Assembly (NCBI GenBank): GCA_029857875.1 | Contig: JAOUGB010000004.1 | Coordinates: 1 to 20,012, forward strand | Direction of reading: 5' to 3' | Length of the DNA: 20,012 nt | From: Desulfobacteraceae bacterium | GTDB lineage: Bacteria > Desulfobacterota > Desulfobacteria > Desulfobacterales > UBA11574 | Shown: piece by piece, positions 14,201 to 20,012 of the stretch | Position numbering within the stretch: the first letter of the stretch is position 1 | How the letters are laid out: each line of letters begins with the position of its first letter | Position numbers and translations under genes: made by a program | Notes under the pieces: generated by a model | Seen by the model: the letters and a program-made list of their open reading frames with translations, nothing else | Databases searched by the model: none | Told to the model about the DNA's origin: nothing

Positions 14201-15736
14201 AGTCTTTATATCAGAGGTGATAAATGCGGCACACTGGTCGTTGAAGTTTGGCGGATGTTTACCTTTGAGGGCGATGTCTGCAATATCCTCCATGGCCACT
14301 CCCAGCGTTTCATGGGCGGATTCTTCCAAAAAAGAACCGGTACCGGCGGAACAGGCTTCGTTCATGGCATAATCTGAAGCCACTGAATTTTTAATATAAG
14401 TGTATTTGGCGTCCTGTCCTCCGATTTCAAAGATGGTGTCCACCCGGGGATCAAAATGAACGGCGGCAGCTGCGTGGGCGATGATTTCGTTGATCACACT
14501 GTCCGTAAGTGCGTGCAGCCCGGCAATCTGTCTGCCGGAACCGCAGACGCCTAGACCTTCTATGGATATTTCAGAAGGATGAACCTTTTGCTTAACCTGG
14601 TCAAGAATGATACGGTAACACTGCCTGGAAGCACCAACCGGGTCTGCGCTGGTACGAAGGTAAACAGAGGCAAGCAATGCATCATCCGATTTTCTCAGCA
14701 GAATGGCCTTGGTGGTGGTCGAGCCGACGTCAAGACCCAGAATGCAGGTGTCTCCGGGATGGATTTCTCCCCTTTCAATGGTTTTAAATTCCACCATGTG
14801 GTTGAAATCCTTTAAGGATGGCAATGTGTCAAATGATGAAACTTTGGTGCTTAATAACTCAGATATGCCGGTTAAGGTGTTTGTTTCGTGTTCCAGTCCC
14901 CATAGAGCGGCTCCCAGTGCTTCAAAATAGGGGGCTTCGTCCGGAACAATCAACCCGGGAATTTCCTCGCGCAGACGCTCAATCATCATATGATTGCGTG
15001 CTGCTCCTCCGGTGATTATAATGTTCTTTCTTTCCACCTTTTTTAAAAGCTCCAAGATTTTATTGGCCATCATTCGGCAGAGGCCGGCGGTGACTTTTGA
15101 TTTAGGAACACCCTTATTGGTGGCATGGGTACAATCAGACTTGCAAAAAACCGAACAACGTCCGGAGACGGGATACGGTTCGGTTGCAGCAGCCCACCGG
15201 GCAGCTTCTTCCAGCGTCACATCCATTCGGCGCAGTTGCTGGAGAAAAAATTCACCGGTTCCGGATGCACATTTATTACCTGTAAGAACATTGGAAATCT
15301 GACCGAAACGGTTCAGAACATACACCATAAACGTCTCTCCGCCGGCAGAGACAATCGCCGGACAGAGAATATCCGTCGGCTTGATATACCGGTAGGCATA
15401 TTCCACTGCTTCAGGTTCGGGTATTGAAGTAAGATTGACAAACGAGCGGAATCTCCTGCCGGTGGCGACAATTCTATCGAATTCATTCAGATCAAGATCG
15501 TTGATAAGGCGAAGAAGGGTCCTTTTGGGGTCTCCTTCATGAGGATAGAGTGAGCTTTTTATAATTCGGGGATTGTTATTATGCTTTGTCGGATTGTATG
15601 TCTTGGGATTCCGGTTTTGCACCAGCTGAACGATGGAGACTGTAGAAGCCCCGAGACACAGTCCTAACGACGTAAGTTTACCGTTGGAAGACTTTCTCTG
15701 ATGCGGTTGCTCCTTTGAACCTTCATAATCCATCAT
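11270..15736 (-). CDS. Giant acyl-CoA dehydratase activase-type protein (two BadF/BadG/BcrA/BcrD ATPase domains plus DUF2229/HgdB-like regions), 1488 aa
   Basis: Related to the ATP-dependent activators that fire electrons into 2-hydroxyacyl-CoA dehydratases and benzoyl-CoA reductases. Domain 1 (about 22-285) has a worn phosphate loop (GLCLGAST) but keeps SAGGETF and GNKCASGTGEFF with Cys156 and Cys194. Domain 2 (about 332-595) is canonical: GLDVGSTTTKAILL, GVCGSGRQIAG, EIGGQDAKYTYIK, NEACSAGTGSFLEE (Cys462) and FNDQCAAF (Cys502). The Cys pairs are spaced 38 and 40 residues apart, like the bridging [4Fe-4S] ligands of HgdC. A Cys-rich linker (about 620-655) leads to DUF2229-like and HgdB-like parts (about 700-1470) with CGPDSF, CKECLPLILTTG and GPCRFGQY. 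Fused proteins of this type occur widely in anaerobes, with roles mostly untested. The start is uncertain: no good ribosome binding site precedes ATG 15736 or 15733. Confidence 0.92.
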   Translation of the reverse strand: MMDYEGSKEQPHQRKSSNGKLTSLGLCLGASTVSIVQLVQNRNPKTYNPTKHNNNPRIIKSSLYPHEGDPKRTLLRLINDLDLNEFDRIVATGRRFRSFVNLTSIPEPEAVEYAYRYIKPTDILCPAIVSAGGETFMVYVLNRFGQISNVLTGNKCASGTGEFFLQQLRRMDVTLEEAARWAAATEPYPVSGRCSVFCKSDCTHATNKGVPKSKVTAGLCRMMANKILELLKKVERKNIIITGGAARNHMMIERLREEIPGLIVPDEAPYFEALGAALWGLEHETNTLTGISELLSTKVSSFDTLPSLKDFNHMVEFKTIERGEIHPGDTCILGLDVGSTTTKAILLRKSDDALLASVYLRTSADPVGASRQCYRIILDQVKQKVHPSEISIEGLGVCGSGRQIAGLHALTDSVINEIIAHAAAAVHFDPRVDTIFEIGGQDAKYTYIKNSVASDYAMNEACSAGTGSFLEESAHETLGVAMEDIADIALKGKHPPNFNDQCAAFITSDIKTAIHEGVKHENIVAGLVYSICMNYSNRVKGNRPVGEKVFMQGGVCYNRAIPLAMASLVGKPIIVPPEPGLMGAYGVALEVKKRIENGLLQKKYFDLEVLINRQVKYGKSFICKGGKEKCDRRCNIAMIELEDNAYPFGGACNRYYNLRHNIRYNVKELDMVRVRQQLVFEKYGAQSVFDADQDFPEKNRKKIQKRIGINRSFLINTYYPLYSTFFAKLGFKIVVPDSYSQKGIDQKNAPFCYPAELAHGFFHTLIEMKNPPEFIFLPHFKAIPISDGNSSTQACPFVQGETYYLQAAFRQKLNELKTKGTKILTPLLDLTKGLEAARTPLIETAVQMGVRRKAAIAAFKAAVQRQMACIAEMSHIGEKILQQLESDPNQIAVVIFGRPYNGFVEEAHMGIPHKLASRGILVIPFDFLLFNHEKSKRHMYWGMGQRILQAARTVKKHSQLFGTFVTNFSCGPDSFIIGYFRDIMGRKPSLTLELDSHTADAGLETRIEAFIDIISAYQQLTAKQNVDSKKRTFIPARTKLENGIPKIITSSGETLPMIHPRVKLLIPSMGKLTTESLAAVFRGLGFNAIAHPPSDETILKLGRANTSCKECLPLILTTGTLLSFIYNEKKEDEILVYFMLTGSGPCRFGQYRIFMEDLIKRQEIPDVALFSLTSENSYAGLGNDFHLKAWCGVVVSDTMEDIRSMFLANAVDAESAIQIFNKEWDLIIRKFEKGGFSQLEKQLTQTAEQFREIPLKNPPEAVPTISLVGEIFVRRDELSRQYLTERLAEKGFATICSPIAEWALYSDYLVDKGLVDYTMSMRDKLSFLLKKMYMARYTKRIKSILADSGLAHAEPLNIRSIINNASPHLSLNLTGEAILTVGSSLTEIASHTCGVIAIGPFGCMPNRMAEALLSEAMTHEGKLATDPNNKQLRSVLTGLDDLPFLAIESDGSPFPQLITAKLESFCLRAKRLHDKMIPKLSVSNLKRE

Positions 15737-15743
15737 AATCCAT
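15724..15743. repeat. 10-bp tandem duplication over the activase start codon
   Basis: CATAATCCAT occurs twice without a gap (15724-15733, 15734-15743). On the minus strand this makes three closely spaced ATGs; the most upstream (15743) opens a six-codon frame that stops inside the true gene, overlapping the start. Confidence 0.7.
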
Positions 15744-16003
15744 GTGAATCCAAAAACCCAAATAGGAAAACAGAATTTAATATGAAACGACCAAAGTTGC
15801 GTTAATAAGATATCCAGAACAAATTTTGAGTATAGAAAAAACTGGACTGAGTGTCAAAGAAAAAGTATTCATTGATTGTCCAAAAGGAGTATGCCAATTT
15901 GTCCTTGTTTCATCATTTATTCCGTGCTATCAAAAAATCTTTAAAATTTTATCTTTCAAAAACACATCGATCTCCAATAAACGATGCAAAGGAGGGAAGT
16001 CAG

Positions 16004-16498
16004 ATGGCCCAATTAAGCAGAAGCGTAGGTATCATACTGGTTCTAATCATCGGGTTTGTGGTACAGTTAATTTTTTCTATGGCAGATGCTATAGATACGC
16101 CGAACAAAGCTGTTGTAGAATTTAGCAAAGCATATTTTGAGCTTGACAAATCAATGACAAAAAGAATCTGTAAAAAACAGCTCGCTTCTGAGGATGTCGA
16201 TGTGGTCGATGAATATCTGTATTTCGCTGCCAAAACAGCTAGTGAACGTGGTTTTGATATTAATTTTTTGAAAAATAAACTTTATCACATAGAAACCGAA
16301 ACCATTTCAAAAAATGATACCGAAGCTCAAATCCGAATAACCGGTAAAATAAGGGTTGCGATAAATTCTGTTTACCCGGTTGTTGCCAATCTATTTGACA
16401 TCGGCTCAACTCATGAGGTTGATAAGATCATTCGTGTCATTAAAGAAGACGGTCAGTGGAAGGTTTGCGGTAAACTTTTTTCTTTGACTTCAACTTAA
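16004..16498 (+). CDS. Small exported or membrane-anchored protein of unknown function (164 aa)
   Basis: ATG 16004 was chosen because AGGAGG lies eight bases upstream; a longer frame from 15851 lacks support. The N-terminus MAQLSRSVGIILVLIIGFVV then QLIFSMADA is a signal peptide with a likely cut after ADA, or an uncleaved anchor. The mature part has a helix (AVVEFSKAYFELDKSMTKRI), two cysteines (in RICKKQ and KVCGK) and a strand-rich half ending VDKIIRVIKEDGQWKVCGKL. That ending is of the kind found in NTF2-like or DUF4878-type domains, but no family can be named with certainty. The two cysteines could form a disulfide after export. It is first of four plus-strand genes. Confidence 0.8.
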   Translation: MAQLSRSVGIILVLIIGFVVQLIFSMADAIDTPNKAVVEFSKAYFELDKSMTKRICKKQLASEDVDVVDEYLYFAAKTASERGFDINFLKNKLYHIETETISKNDTEAQIRITGKIRVAINSVYPVVANLFDIGSTHEVDKIIRVIKEDGQWKVCGKLFSLTST

Positions 16499-16697
16499 GT
16501 TGAGCGATTTTTTGCAAAGAAATGGGGTAAGATTCTGATGCATAAGGGTTTGCAAAAACTGAAGGCATAACCGCGGATATGCCGAGAATTTTACCGCGTT
16601 CATCAGAAATTCGGTTTTTAAACAAAAACATCCGAATTTAGATGAGATTTTCTTTTTCAAAAAGTCAAAAAAATAATTTTTCAACGCATCGGACAAT

Positions 16698-17456
16698 ATG
16701 GAAATTATTTATGCTCGTATTCGCCAACGAGCCCGCCAAATTGTTTCTCAGTATCCATCCCCTGATTTTTATCAAGACCATTCTCTTGCAAATGAATTGT
16801 CCCTACAATATCTTGAGACAAACGCGTTCACCGAAAAATTACGATCATTTGTTGCCGAGCACTTAGAAGATGATTTTGGACACGGCATTAAACACGCATT
16901 AAAAGTAGCGATTGATGCAGGTGCTTTAATGATTATTGAGAATAAGCTTGCCGGACGCTCCGACAATTTTATCAACCAGAGGGTCATCATCGTCCAATGT
17001 GCCGGTCTTCTCCATGATATTCAGCGAAGATATGAAGATCATGCCGTTAAGGGGGCTGTCTATGCAAGGCAAGTTCTGCAAGTCTTTCCCTTTAAATCCC
17101 ATGAAGTCGATGATATCTGCCGGGCGATTCACAACCATGAAGCCTTTAAAAAAACCGTAAAAGCAAGCTCCCCTGAAGGTGCGCTTGTATCGGACTGCCT
17201 TTATGATGCCGATAAATTTCGGTGGGGGCCTGACAACTTTACAGATACGGTATGGGCCATGGTATCCTTTTTTAACATTCCTGTTGCCCAATTTATGGAT
17301 CTTTATCCGGAAGGAATGGAAAAACTTGCCAAAATAAAGCACACATTCCGGACGAATACCGGGAAAAAATACGGGCCCCAGTTTATTGATCTCGGTCTTG
17401 CCATCGGCGAGGAACTGTTCGATGTTATTCAGACAGAGTTTGCGCATTTGTTATAA
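16698..17456 (+). CDS. HD-domain phosphohydrolase-like protein
   Basis: A 252-aa metal-dependent phosphohydrolase of the HD superfamily; the substrate (nucleotide or other phosphoester) is unknown. Metal-binding residues appear in the expected order: His62/His66 (GHGIKH), His106-Asp107 (LLHDIQ), His145/His147 (IHNHEAF) and Asp170/Asp172 (YDADKFRWG). The first 55 residues are helical and precede the domain. No signal peptide or second domain is seen. ATG 16698 lacks a clear ribosome binding site. It follows a 199-bp spacer in which an ACTTAAGTTGAGCGATT stretch just at the end of the preceding gene resembles the outer arm of the hairpin at 5818-5943. Confidence 0.9.
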   Translation: MEIIYARIRQRARQIVSQYPSPDFYQDHSLANELSLQYLETNAFTEKLRSFVAEHLEDDFGHGIKHALKVAIDAGALMIIENKLAGRSDNFINQRVIIVQCAGLLHDIQRRYEDHAVKGAVYARQVLQVFPFKSHEVDDICRAIHNHEAFKKTVKASSPEGALVSDCLYDADKFRWGPDNFTDTVWAMVSFFNIPVAQFMDLYPEGMEKLAKIKHTFRTNTGKKYGPQFIDLGLAIGEELFDVIQTEFAHLL

Positions 17457-17605
17457 CCGCTTATTTTTTTATTTCTGAAGTTTCGTACCGGAATATTGCT
17501 AAAAAGCCTTTGCTACGCTTTATTGGTATTCTAAAAATTAAGGGTGCGAAACTGGAGCGAGGTCCATTTAAAAAAACGGTGTATTCATCTATTCTAAATA
17601 TTAGA

Positions 17606-18379
17606 GTGAAACTCTGGCGGTCTATCACATTCATCCTCATTTCAGCCATTGCGATTTTGGGTTCAAGTCCTTGCGTCAGAGCCGGTGAGAAAGATTTTCC
17701 TTTTTATCCGGGTGAAAAACTGACGTTTCTCCTTAAATGGACGATTATACCGGCTGGTGAGAGCGTTCTTGAAGTGCTTCCCATGGAAACCATTAATGGT
17801 GTTCAAGCATACCATTTTTTACTGACGGTAAAATCAAATGCCTTTATCGATACCTTCTATAAAGTGCGGGATAGAATAGATGCCTACGCAAACACTGAAA
17901 TGACCCATTCGATGCTGTATAAAAAAAAGCAGCGCGAAGGAAAATCCCACAGGGATATTGTTGTGAATTTCGATTGGCAGAATAACAAAGCACAATATAC
18001 CAACTTCAAAGAAAAACAGCCGCCCATCGACATATTGTCCGGATCATTCGATCCCTTATCTGCCTTTTATTTTGTTCGACTGTTTGATTTCAAAGAAAAA
18101 TCAACCATTGAGCGTCCGGTAACAGACGGCAAAGAATGTATCATCGGTAAACTTTCCATTATTAAAAGAGAAACCATCCAATTGAAAAACAATACATACG
18201 ACACGTATCTCATAGAACCCGAACTGAAACATATTGGTGGTGTATTTGAAAAAAGCAAGGACGCTAAAATTCAGTTGTGGGTTACTGCGGATAAACGAAG
18301 AATTCCGGTAAAAATAAAGAGTAAAGTTGTTGTCGGAAGCTTTGTGGGGGAGCTGGTTTCGGCTACAGGCTTAAAGTGA
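17606..18379 (+). CDS. DUF3108-type exported protein (257 aa from the preferred start)
   Basis: The preferred start is GTG 17606, giving KLWRSITFILISAIAILGSS then PCVRAGEKDF, a good Sec signal peptide with a likely cut after VRA. The frame stays open back to a TTG at 17510 without a ribosome binding site. The mature part has the DUF3108 features: FPFYPGEKLTFLLKWTIIPA, GESVLEV, VKSNAFIDTFYKVRDRIDAY and a C-terminal half ending PVKIKSKVVVGSFVGEL. Members are predicted beta-barrel-like periplasmic or envelope proteins of unknown function. Its TGA stop is formed by the first bases of a 144-bp inverted repeat. It lies between an HD hydrolase and the CoA-transferase. Confidence 0.85.
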   Translation: MKLWRSITFILISAIAILGSSPCVRAGEKDFPFYPGEKLTFLLKWTIIPAGESVLEVLPMETINGVQAYHFLLTVKSNAFIDTFYKVRDRIDAYANTEMTHSMLYKKKQREGKSHRDIVVNFDWQNNKAQYTNFKEKQPPIDILSGSFDPLSAFYFVRLFDFKEKSTIERPVTDGKECIIGKLSIIKRETIQLKNNTYDTYLIEPELKHIGGVFEKSKDAKIQLWVTADKRRIPVKIKSKVVVGSFVGELVSATGLK

Positions 18380-18520
18380 GACCTTTGAAAAACGCCCCCT
18401 TTTGCCCAATTCCGGCGTCAGGCTCAAATTTTAATCCTCGAAATACAAAATGTATTCCTGTGGTTAAAATTTTCGCCTTCCTTGGCCTTGGACAAAATTG
18501 AACATTTTTCAAAGGTCTCA
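18377..18520. repeat. 144-bp inverted-repeat element (MITE-like) between DUF3108 and CoA-transferase genes
   Basis: The outer arms start TGAGACCTTTGAAAAACG (18377 on) and, from 18520 on the other strand, TGAGACCTTTGAAAAATG: 17 of 18 bases match. Further in, AATTTTAA/TTAAAATT and a central AATACAAAATGTATT stem continue the symmetry, so nearly the whole unit folds. No open frame is seen. It resembles a miniature inverted-repeat element without a recognised target duplication. Confidence 0.85.
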
Positions 18521-18535
18521 AAAAAATGGTGTCAG

Positions 18536-19708
18536 ATGAAATCCATTGGCAAGAAAAACCCATCGAATAACGGAGCCTTGTCCGGAATATTGGTTCTGGA
18601 TCTGTCCCGTTTGCTGCCTGGACCGTTTTGTTCCATGATCCTGGCAGACCATGGTGCACGTGTGATTTCAGTGGAAGACAAACGTTTTTTATCTGACGAT
18701 CTCTTCATTTCCGAGGTCAATCGAAACAAAGAGCACATGTCCTTAAACTTGAAAACCCAGGAAGGCAAAGAGATTTTTTCCCGTTTGGTCAGCAAAGCGG
18801 ATGTCTTGCTGGAGGGGTTTCGACCAGGGGTTGTCCACAGACTCGGAATTGACTATGATACGGTTCGTAACATCAATCCAAAAATTATTTTCTGTTCCAT
18901 TACAGGATACGGTCAAAGCGGATCCTACCGGAATCGAGCCGGGCACGATGTGAATTTTCTGGGCTGTTCGGGTGTTCTTGATCTTATGGGCGAACCGGAT
19001 CGGCCGCCATCCATTCCAGGTGTCCAAATTGGAGACATTGCAGGGGGAGGAATGAACGCCGCCATTGGAATCCTTCTTGCGCTGTGGGCCAGGGAAAGAA
19101 CCGGTAAAGGTCAACATATCGATATTTCCATGACAGACACAATGGTAAGCTTTTTATCACTGGCTCTTTTTTTACATCAACGCACAGGAGAATTCCCCAA
19201 ACGCGGTGAATCCATGCTTTCTCACAGGTACGCTTTTTATAACACCTATGAAACAGCCGATGGACGATACATTTCCATCGGTGCTGTGGAAAATCGTTTC
19301 TGGAGAAATCTTTGTGATCACCTGGGAGCCCCGGAGTATGGGGCACTCCAGTATGACGAAAAACGCCGCAAAGAGATCATCGGTTTTATGCGCAGAACCT
19401 TTAAGAAAAAAACGCTTGGCCAGTGGGAAACAGAACTCGCAGATCTTGATGTGTGCTGGGGACGAATTCAAACTCTTAAAGAAGTGCTGGAGGACCCTTT
19501 TTTTCGGGAAAGAAAAATGGTTGTGGGCATGAGTCAAAAAAACGGGAAAGAGACTGCAACCCTTGGGACGCCGATTAAGCTGAGTGAAACACCGGGTTCG
19601 ATTCGAACGCTGCCGGTGGGCTTTGGAGAAAGTACCGTTTCAATCCTCCAGGAACTCGGTTATACAAAAAACCAGATAAAATCGTTTGCTGAAAAAGATG
19701 TTTTTTAA
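18536..19708 (+). CDS. Family III CoA-transferase / alpha-methylacyl-CoA racemase-like protein (CaiB/BaiF family)
   Basis: A 390-aa protein acting on acyl-CoA thioesters. The fold is shown by GILVLDLSRLLPGPFCSMIL, LADHGARVISVE and FRPGVVHRLGIDYD. RAGHDVNFLGCSGVLDLMGE gives His137-Asp138, and QIGDIAGGGMNAA gives Asp167, with the same 30-residue spacing as the His126/Asp156 catalytic pair of mycobacterial MCR; the later YETADGRYISIGAVE and QTLKEVLEDPFF also resemble racemases. A racemase of 2-methylacyl-CoA is therefore likelier than a CoA-transferase, though both use this fold and Asp138 fits the transferase nucleophile. ATG 18536 was chosen; an upstream TTG frame starts inside the inverted repeat. 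No clear ribosome binding site is seen. Confidence 0.9.
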   Translation: MKSIGKKNPSNNGALSGILVLDLSRLLPGPFCSMILADHGARVISVEDKRFLSDDLFISEVNRNKEHMSLNLKTQEGKEIFSRLVSKADVLLEGFRPGVVHRLGIDYDTVRNINPKIIFCSITGYGQSGSYRNRAGHDVNFLGCSGVLDLMGEPDRPPSIPGVQIGDIAGGGMNAAIGILLALWARERTGKGQHIDISMTDTMVSFLSLALFLHQRTGEFPKRGESMLSHRYAFYNTYETADGRYISIGAVENRFWRNLCDHLGAPEYGALQYDEKRRKEIIGFMRRTFKKKTLGQWETELADLDVCWGRIQTLKEVLEDPFFRERKMVVGMSQKNGKETATLGTPIKLSETPGSIRTLPVGFGESTVSILQELGYTKNQIKSFAEKDVF

Positions 19709-19768
19709 CAAAACGGCAGGAATCGATGTGTACATTTATAAAACGCTATTTGAAAACCAGGGTGACCT

Positions 19769-20012
19769 ATGAAGAAGATATTGGTGATGAGTAATAAAAA
19801 TGACGATCTGAATACGATGTCCACCTTTTTGGAGGATTTAATTCCTGATTGTCTTGTCATTCCTGCCCAATCAGGAATTGTAGGGATAGAAAGCGCAAAG
19901 GCCGAGTCTCCGGAACTGGTTCTTCTGGATCTTGAAATAGGAGAGATAGACCGGTACGAGGTGTGCCGGACACTGAAATCTGAAAAAAACACAAAACACA
20001 TCCCGATTCTTT
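19769..20012 (+). CDS. Response-regulator receiver domain protein (partial, 3' end beyond window)
   Basis: ATG 19769 follows CAGGGTG closely. The visible 81 residues form a receiver fold: MKKILVMSNKNDDLNTMSTF, then SPELVLLDLEIGEIDRYEVC with Asp of LLDLE as phosphoacceptor, and TLKSEKNTKHIPIL. The first-strand acidic pair is weakened to NKNDD, and the usual MPxMDG after the acceptor is replaced by EIGEIDR, so phosphorylation may still occur but the loop is unusual. Any output domain lies outside the window, so its target cannot be told. It starts 60 bp after the CoA-transferase gene on the same strand. Confidence 0.8.
   Translation, partial: MKKILVMSNKNDDLNTMSTFLEDLIPDCLVIPAQSGIVGIESAKAESPELVLLDLEIGEIDRYEVCRTLKSEKNTKHIPIL

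Noticed and set aside
15851..16003. Upstream extension of the 164-aa exported protein
   Set aside because: The extension is basic and low-complexity, has no ribosome binding site of its own, and would bury the signal peptide; AGGAGG precedes ATG 16004.
17510..17605. TTG-started N-terminal extension of the DUF3108 protein
   Set aside because: It would place about 32 mostly basic residues before a good signal peptide and has no ribosome binding site.
18482..18535. TTG-started extension of the CoA-transferase
   Set aside because: It lies mostly within the inverted-repeat element and extends beyond the family's usual N-terminus.

Overview
The window reads like a chromosome segment from an anaerobic, probably sulfate-reducing member of the Desulfobacterota (Desulfobacterales-like), possibly from an environmental genome. 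The clues are a giant two-ATPase acyl-CoA dehydratase activase-type protein (1488 aa), an AMACR-like family III CoA-transferase, a YkgJ cysteine-cluster protein, a U32 peptidase-family protein, a HDAC-like amidohydrolase, and many palindromic intergenic elements. The taxonomic call is inference. No rRNA, tRNA, CRISPR array or transposase was seen.

Left part (1-5308): after a clipped reading frame (1-90, minus) lies the most unusual block. Five minus-strand genes run from 4128 down to 281: an 89-aa helical protein ending in Pro-Pro-His-Gly, a 413-aa E1-like protein with an inactive N-terminal and an intact C-terminal adenylation domain, a 126-aa unknown, a 372-aa protein whose C-terminal part resembles a ubiquitin-conjugating (E2) core, and a 144-aa unknown. 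A divergent 186-aa unknown follows a perfect TTGACA-N16-TATAAT promoter, and a 99-aa zinc-ribbon-like protein converges on it. I propose that this is an uncharacterised ubiquitin-like conjugation locus without a recognisable JAB peptidase. Near-identical 33-bp repeats occur on both sides of the five-gene operon.

Middle (5350-11033): mostly single housekeeping or accessory genes, namely a SlyD-like FKBP, YkgJ, a SagB/ThcOx oxidoreductase, a four-helix-bundle (S23/IVP) gene between complementary repeat arms, a HDAC-like hydrolase, a histidine phosphatase and a U32 protein.

Right part (11270-20012): the activase giant on the minus strand faces away from a plus-strand run of an exported small protein, an HD-domain hydrolase, a DUF3108 exported protein, the AMACR-like CoA-transferase and the start of a response-regulator receiver domain. 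A 144-bp inverted repeat supplies the stop codon of the DUF3108 gene. CoA-ester chemistry (activase plus CoA-transferase/racemase) is the clearest metabolic theme here, but the genes are not one operon.
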